Of a stretch of 6,831 nt of DNA, positions 6,120 to 6,831 are shown one piece after another (within the stretch, counting starts at the first letter, position 1; each line of letters begins with the position of its first letter). A program made the position numbers and the translations under genes. A model generated the notes under the pieces. That model saw nothing but the letters and a program-made list of their open reading frames with translations, was not told the DNA's origin and made no database searches. The stretch comes from SHLJ01 sp041618535. GTDB taxonomy: Bacteria > Bacteroidota > Bacteroidia > Flavobacteriales > Flavobacteriaceae. The stretch is taken from contig JBFKFP010000147.1 of NCBI GenBank assembly GCA_041618535.1, positions 1-6,831 on the forward strand, read 5' to 3'.

Positions 6120-6831
6120 AAGGATTGAAGATATCATTTCAAGACCGATTTCTTAAGCGGGGTGTTCTGCTTCTGGTTCCAATGCTTTTGATTTGCGGAA
6201 TAACCGGGGCGCAGGTCAATGCAGAAGTAGATTCAACAGCAGTTAAGATCGGGGAGCAGATCACTTATTCAATTACGGTTGAGGCCGATTCGGCCGAGGT
6301 GGTCCTCTTTCCCGAGGGCCAGGCATTCATGCCTCTTGAGGTTATCGAATCATACAAGACCGACAGCCTGAAAGAGAACAGGCTTTATCGCCTTATAAAA
6401 CGCTACGGGTTAACACAATTCGATTCCGGGCGCTATACTATTCCGGCCCAAAAGATCGTACTGGGTGACAAAGTGATATTTACAGACTCTATCAATGTTG
6501 AAATTAGGGGAATAGAGGTAGATACAACCAAGCAGAAATTATATGGGATCAAGCCGCTTATAGAGGTGAATAGCGGGCCTTCGAACTGGTGGAAGATCAT
6601 CTTGATCATTCTTCTCCTGGCAGCCCTGATTGGCGGTTTGATATATTGGTTCATACTCCGGAAGAAACCGATGACTGAAGCTGAAAAAATCGCTATTCTT
6701 CCACCTTATGAACGGGCAAAAATGGCCTTGAAGAAACTTGATGAAGCGGAATACCTGGAACGTTCGGATATCAAGGGATATTATTCCGACCTGACCATGA
6801 TCATGCGGCAGTATATCGATGAGAAGGTCTA
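6116..6831 (+). CDS. BatD-like membrane-anchored protein (3' end outside window)
   Basis: The frame opens at ATG 6116, overlapping the DUF58 stop by four bases (ATGA). It runs without a stop to the window edge, giving 238 full codons. Residues 1-32 form a signal peptide: basic RFLKRG, hydrophobic VLLLVPMLLICGI, and likely cleavage after the Ala of TGA before QVNA. Residues ~33-157 are a beta-rich periplasmic domain with VKIGEQITYSITVEA, QFDSGRYTIPAQKI and INVEIRGIEVDT, which is the BatD-type pattern. A single transmembrane helix spans about 161-181 (IILIILLLAALIGGLIYWFIL), then RKK marks the cytoplasmic side. The cytoplasmic tail ALKKLDEAEYLERSDIKGYYSDLTMIMRQYID resembles the tail of BatD/DUF4381-type proteins found beside moxR and VWA genes. 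It would anchor the MoxR/VWA machinery to the inner membrane; that is inferred from family context. Genes for BatA/BatB-type VWA proteins are expected downstream. Confidence 0.85.
   Translation, partial: MKGLKISFQDRFLKRGVLLLVPMLLICGITGAQVNAEVDSTAVKIGEQITYSITVEADSAEVVLFPEGQAFMPLEVIESYKTDSLKENRLYRLIKRYGLTQFDSGRYTIPAQKIVLGDKVIFTDSINVEIRGIEVDTTKQKLYGIKPLIEVNSGPSNWWKIILIILLLAALIGGLIYWFILRKKPMTEAEKIAILPPYERAKMALKKLDEAEYLERSDIKGYYSDLTMIMRQYIDEKV

Noticed and set aside
6433..6654. Minus-strand ORF inside the BatD-like gene
   Set aside because: The plus strand encodes a coherent periplasmic domain and TM helix with an ATGA-coupled start, so this is a shadow.

Overview
The window looks like chromosomal DNA from a marine-type Bacteroidetes bacterium, probably a member of the Flavobacteriia. 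Three things suggest this: an extracellular protein whose module style (an FxRWGWxxGP motif and cysteine-bounded repeats) is typical of that group; a MoxR–DUF58–BatD-like gene order characteristic of Bacteroidetes bat clusters; and translation starts preceded by A/T-rich leaders without a clear Shine-Dalgarno sequence. No base-composition break is evident by eye. There are no tRNA or rRNA genes, insertion sequences or CRISPR arrays.

Layout. (1) Positions 2-1213, plus strand: the 3' end of a gene for a secreted, modular, cysteine-containing repeat protein. It is open to the left edge, so its N-terminus is outside the window. It has one N-proximal beta-rich module and then two tandem copies of a ~126-residue module. 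(2) Positions 1231-1259: a hairpin terminator between two convergent genes, which can serve both strands. (3) Positions 1262-4041, minus strand: a tight three-gene unit, transcribed as aldo/keto reductase, then YdfG-like short-chain dehydrogenase, then an AlbA_2/Schlafen-like domain protein. The gaps are 14 and 0 nt. (4) Positions 4042-4198: a divergent intergenic region with a candidate Bacteroidetes-type promoter for the rightward operon. (5) Positions 4199 to the right edge, plus strand: the start of a bat-type operon, with a MoxR AAA+ ATPase, a DUF58 von Willebrand factor A-like protein, and the first 238 codons of a signal-peptide-bearing, single-TM, BatD-like protein.

Working together. 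In the right-hand operon the MoxR ATPase is expected to act as a chaperone-like motor on VWA/DUF58 partners at the inner membrane, with the BatD-like protein as a membrane-anchored periplasmic partner. The left-hand operon pairs two NAD(P)H-dependent carbonyl/alcohol oxidoreductases with a putative nucleic-acid-binding protein; their joint role cannot be deduced from sequence. I see no convincing wholly new system. The most unusual points are the uneven conservation and module-boundary ending of the repeat protein, the zero-gap oxidoreductase/AlbA_2 arrangement, and a perfect inverted repeat that begins on the moxR stop codon.
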